From Bacteroidia bacterium (GTDB taxonomy: Bacteria > Bacteroidota > Bacteroidia > Bacteroidales > CAJPTX01), in contig CAJPTS010000078.1 of NCBI GenBank assembly GCA_905373625.1, positions 1 through 7,946 on the forward strand: a stretch of DNA of 7,946 bases, written 5' to 3'. Below, piece after piece: positions 6,167 through 7,946 of the stretch. The position numbers and the translations under genes were made by a program. Positions within the stretch are counted from its first letter, which is position 1, and the number at the start of each line of letters is the position of its first letter. Below the pieces are notes generated by a model, which worked only from the letters and a program-made list of their open reading frames with translations, had not been told where the DNA came from and made no database searches.

Positions 6167-7507
6167 TTAGTATACTAACCCGAGGTCGCACATCGCATTA
6201 GCAACTTTCATGAAGCCTGCAATGTTAGCGCCTTTAACTAGGTTAATGTAACCGTCTTTTTCCTTACCGTATTGAACAGCTGCATTGAAGATGTCTTGCA
6301 TAATGGTCTCGAGACGTGCAATAACCTCGTCGCCCGACCAGCTTAACTTCAATGCATTCTGAGACATCTCCAAGCCTGAGGTAGCTACACCACCAGCATT
6401 TACTGCCTTACCAGGACCGAATGGTATACGCGCATTGATAAATGCATGGATCGCATCTGCTTGGCAACCCATGTTAGAAACCTCAGCAACGTACTTAACG
6501 CCGTTCGCAATGAGCGCCTTAGCATCGTCTGCACTTAGCTCGTTCTGAGTTGCGCAAGGCATTGCGATGTCTACTTTTACTTCCCAAGGCTTTTTGCCTG
6601 CAATGAATTTTGAACCAGGGAATTTCTTCTCGTAAGGCGATACAATGTTCTGGTTCGATGCACGAAGTTCGAGCATGTAGTTAACCTTCTCTTGGGTCAT
6701 ACCAGCTTCGTCTAAAATGTAGCCGTCTGGTCCAGAGATACATACCACCTTTGCGCCTAACTGTACAAGCTTCTCACAAGCGCCCCAAGCCACATTGCCA
6801 AAGCCTGATACGGCTACTCGTTTACCTTTGATTGTATCGTTGTGTGCCGCCAACATATGGTTCAGGAAGAACACCGCGCCGTAACCAGTCGCTTCAGGAC
6901 GCATTTTAGAACCACCCCAGTTCATACCCTTACCTGTGAATACACCAGTGTGGCACTGTGCGAGCTTCTTGTACATACCGTACATGTAGCCAATCTCACG
7001 TCCGCCTACACCCATATCACCTGCGGGTACATCGGTCTCTGCACCAATGTGACGCCACAGTTCCATTACAAACTTTTCGCAGAAGCGACGAACTTCTGCA
7101 TCCGAACGACCTGTTGGATCGAAGTCACTACCGCCTTTACCGCCACCCATAGGTAGAGTAGTCAGAGCATTTTTGAATGTTTGCTCAAAGCCGAGGAACT
7201 TCATGGTGTCCAAGGTTACATTCGCTTGAAAACGAATACCACCCTTATAAGGGCCTATAGCTCCGTTGAACTGAACACGGTAGCCTATGTTTACGTGAAT
7301 CTCGCCCTTGTCGTCTTCCCAAGGCACTTTGAACATAAATACGCGATCAGGCTCGATAATACGCTCCATGATGCGGTTCTTCTCAAACTTCGGGTTTTCG
7401 TTGTAAACGTCTTTTACCGATTCCAATACCTCGGTCACTGCTTGTAAGAACTGAGGTTCACCTGGGTGCTTTTTCTGCAAATCCGCCAAAATCTTTTGTA
7501 CGTCCAT
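6167..7507 (-). CDS. gdhA: Glutamate dehydrogenase, class I hexameric type
   Basis: A 446-residue cytoplasmic enzyme interconverting 2-oxoglutarate plus ammonium and glutamate with NAD(P)H; it links carbon and nitrogen metabolism. The length is that of the 440-450 residue hexameric family. The N-terminal substrate domain has the conserved active-site set at one position less than in the Clostridium symbiosum enzyme: K88 (in GPYKGGIRF), Q109, K112, K124 (in PMGGGKGG) and D164 (in PAGDMGVGGREIG). The Rossmann domain begins near 200, with the dinucleotide loop GFGNVA at 235-240. Whether NAD or NADP is used cannot be read with confidence from the sequence; the strand after the loop ends in SGPDG (258-262), so I leave it open. 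The frame is intact, the start MDVQKILADL fits the family, and a single-gene unit with its own promoter and terminator is likely. Confidence 0.97.
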   Translation of the reverse strand: MDVQKILADLQKKHPGEPQFLQAVTEVLESVKDVYNENPKFEKNRIMERIIEPDRVFMFKVPWEDDKGEIHVNIGYRVQFNGAIGPYKGGIRFQANVTLDTMKFLGFEQTFKNALTTLPMGGGKGGSDFDPTGRSDAEVRRFCEKFVMELWRHIGAETDVPAGDMGVGGREIGYMYGMYKKLAQCHTGVFTGKGMNWGGSKMRPEATGYGAVFFLNHMLAAHNDTIKGKRVAVSGFGNVAWGACEKLVQLGAKVVCISGPDGYILDEAGMTQEKVNYMLELRASNQNIVSPYEKKFPGSKFIAGKKPWEVKVDIAMPCATQNELSADDAKALIANGVKYVAEVSNMGCQADAIHAFINARIPFGPGKAVNAGGVATSGLEMSQNALKLSWSGDEVIARLETIMQDIFNAAVQYGKEKDGYINLVKGANIAGFMKVANAMCDLGLVY

Positions 7508-7564
7508 GCTCTTTTACTTTTTTGTCTGTCAAGGAAACCGCTCCCCTGACTCATTTATTTGCTA

Positions 7565-7596
7565 CAAAGTTCAAAAATTAAAACCAAACTGGCAAA
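7565..7596 (-). promoter_or_regulatory. Candidate gdhA promoter, Bacteroidota type
   Basis: On the minus strand, TTTG (7593-7596) is followed after 20 bp by GAACTTTG (7565-7572), one mismatch from the -7 consensus TAnnTTTG at normal spacing. The resulting leader would be about 50 nt. No second copy of this arrangement was seen nearby. Confidence 0.45.
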
Positions 7597-7946
7597 CCTC
7601 CCCCGACTGCCGTCTGTTCGCCCTCTCCACTAGAGACTAAAGACGAGAAATGAAATAATCACAATGCGAATAGAATCAACTGATTGTCTCGGTGCTCCGT
7701 AGGAGAAATTACACGATTTTGCCTGCTGGAGTTAAAGATGCTCATTTGTACATTATGAACACCGTCTAATGTAAGCCCCCCCTTATAGTAGGTCGATCCT
7801 TTATCTCTATTTCCATCACTACAACGCCTACCTTTCCGAATTTTCTAAAATATAAAACCATGCGTTTCGGAAGCCACTTCAAATCGAACTCCACGGGTGA
7901 CGCATTATAAAATTCTCATGCCAGTGACAGAAAAAAAACTAACCAA
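7597..7946. other. Intergenic end of window, no supported gene
   Basis: About 350 bases upstream of gdhA. Only very short ORFs are present (for example a 16-codon frame from the ATG at 7860 to the TAA at 7908-7910), none with an SD or recognisable sequence. There is a run of seven C at 7776-7782. No tRNA fold, terminator or exact TAnnTTTG box was found. It could contain the start region of a gene beyond the window. Confidence 0.55.

Noticed and set aside
6842..7447. Three plus-strand open frames inside gdhA
   Set aside because: They are antisense to a fully conserved enzyme gene and lack any domain or start signal.
7860..7910. A 16-codon ORF and a T-arm-like string near 7880 suggesting a tRNA
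   Set aside because: No acceptor stem, anticodon arm or CCA-side pairing could be drawn, and the peptide has no supporting signals.

Overview
The window looks like a chromosomal piece of a Bacteroidota bacterium, most likely order Bacteroidales and possibly close to Porphyromonas. The reasons are a class I hexameric-type glutamate dehydrogenase, a two-domain DUF1573 exported protein with CxC motifs, an ABC exporter pair of the Bacteroidota ATPase/ABC-2 permease type, an IS30-type helix-turn-helix remnant, and several upstream elements matching the Bacteroidota -7 box TAnnTTTG. Base composition looks moderate. The taxonomic call is inference; no rRNA or other marker gene is present.

Layout, left to right. 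(1) 37-273, minus: a tiny predicted lipoprotein with a lipocalin-like LVGTW start, probably cut short. (2) 274-654: AT-rich spacer ending in a strong minus-strand terminator at 597-631. (3) 655-2955, minus: a two-gene ABC exporter operon (ATPase then permease, 6 nt apart). (4) 2956-3164: a spacer with a possible 34-aa ORF and small inverted repeats. (5) 3165-4223, minus: a secreted DUF1573 protein with its own SD and -7 box. (6) 4292-4525, minus: the N-terminal HTH end of an IS30-family transposase, a decayed insertion sequence. (7) 4739-5872, plus: a complete class II (N-terminally autoinhibited) Fic AMP-transferase with a C-terminal winged helix, the only plus-strand gene. (8) 5865-about 5999: a tandem array of 41-bp units, each carrying an inverted repeat; its first unit supplies the fic stop codon and its last partial unit is a terminator-like hairpin. 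(9) 6101-7507, minus: glutamate dehydrogenase with a convergent terminator and a recognisable promoter. (10) 7597-7946: no supported gene.

The window reads as housekeeping-type genes on the minus strand interrupted by a plus-strand accessory segment (about 4.29-6.01 kb) made of IS30 debris, fic and a palindromic repeat array. The most unusual item is this 41-bp palindromic array fused to the 3' end of fic. The two ABC genes clearly work together. The Fic protein has no visible antitoxin partner and carries its own inhibitory helix, so it is probably a self-regulated protein modifier. I see no CRISPR array, tRNA, rRNA or complete mobile element.
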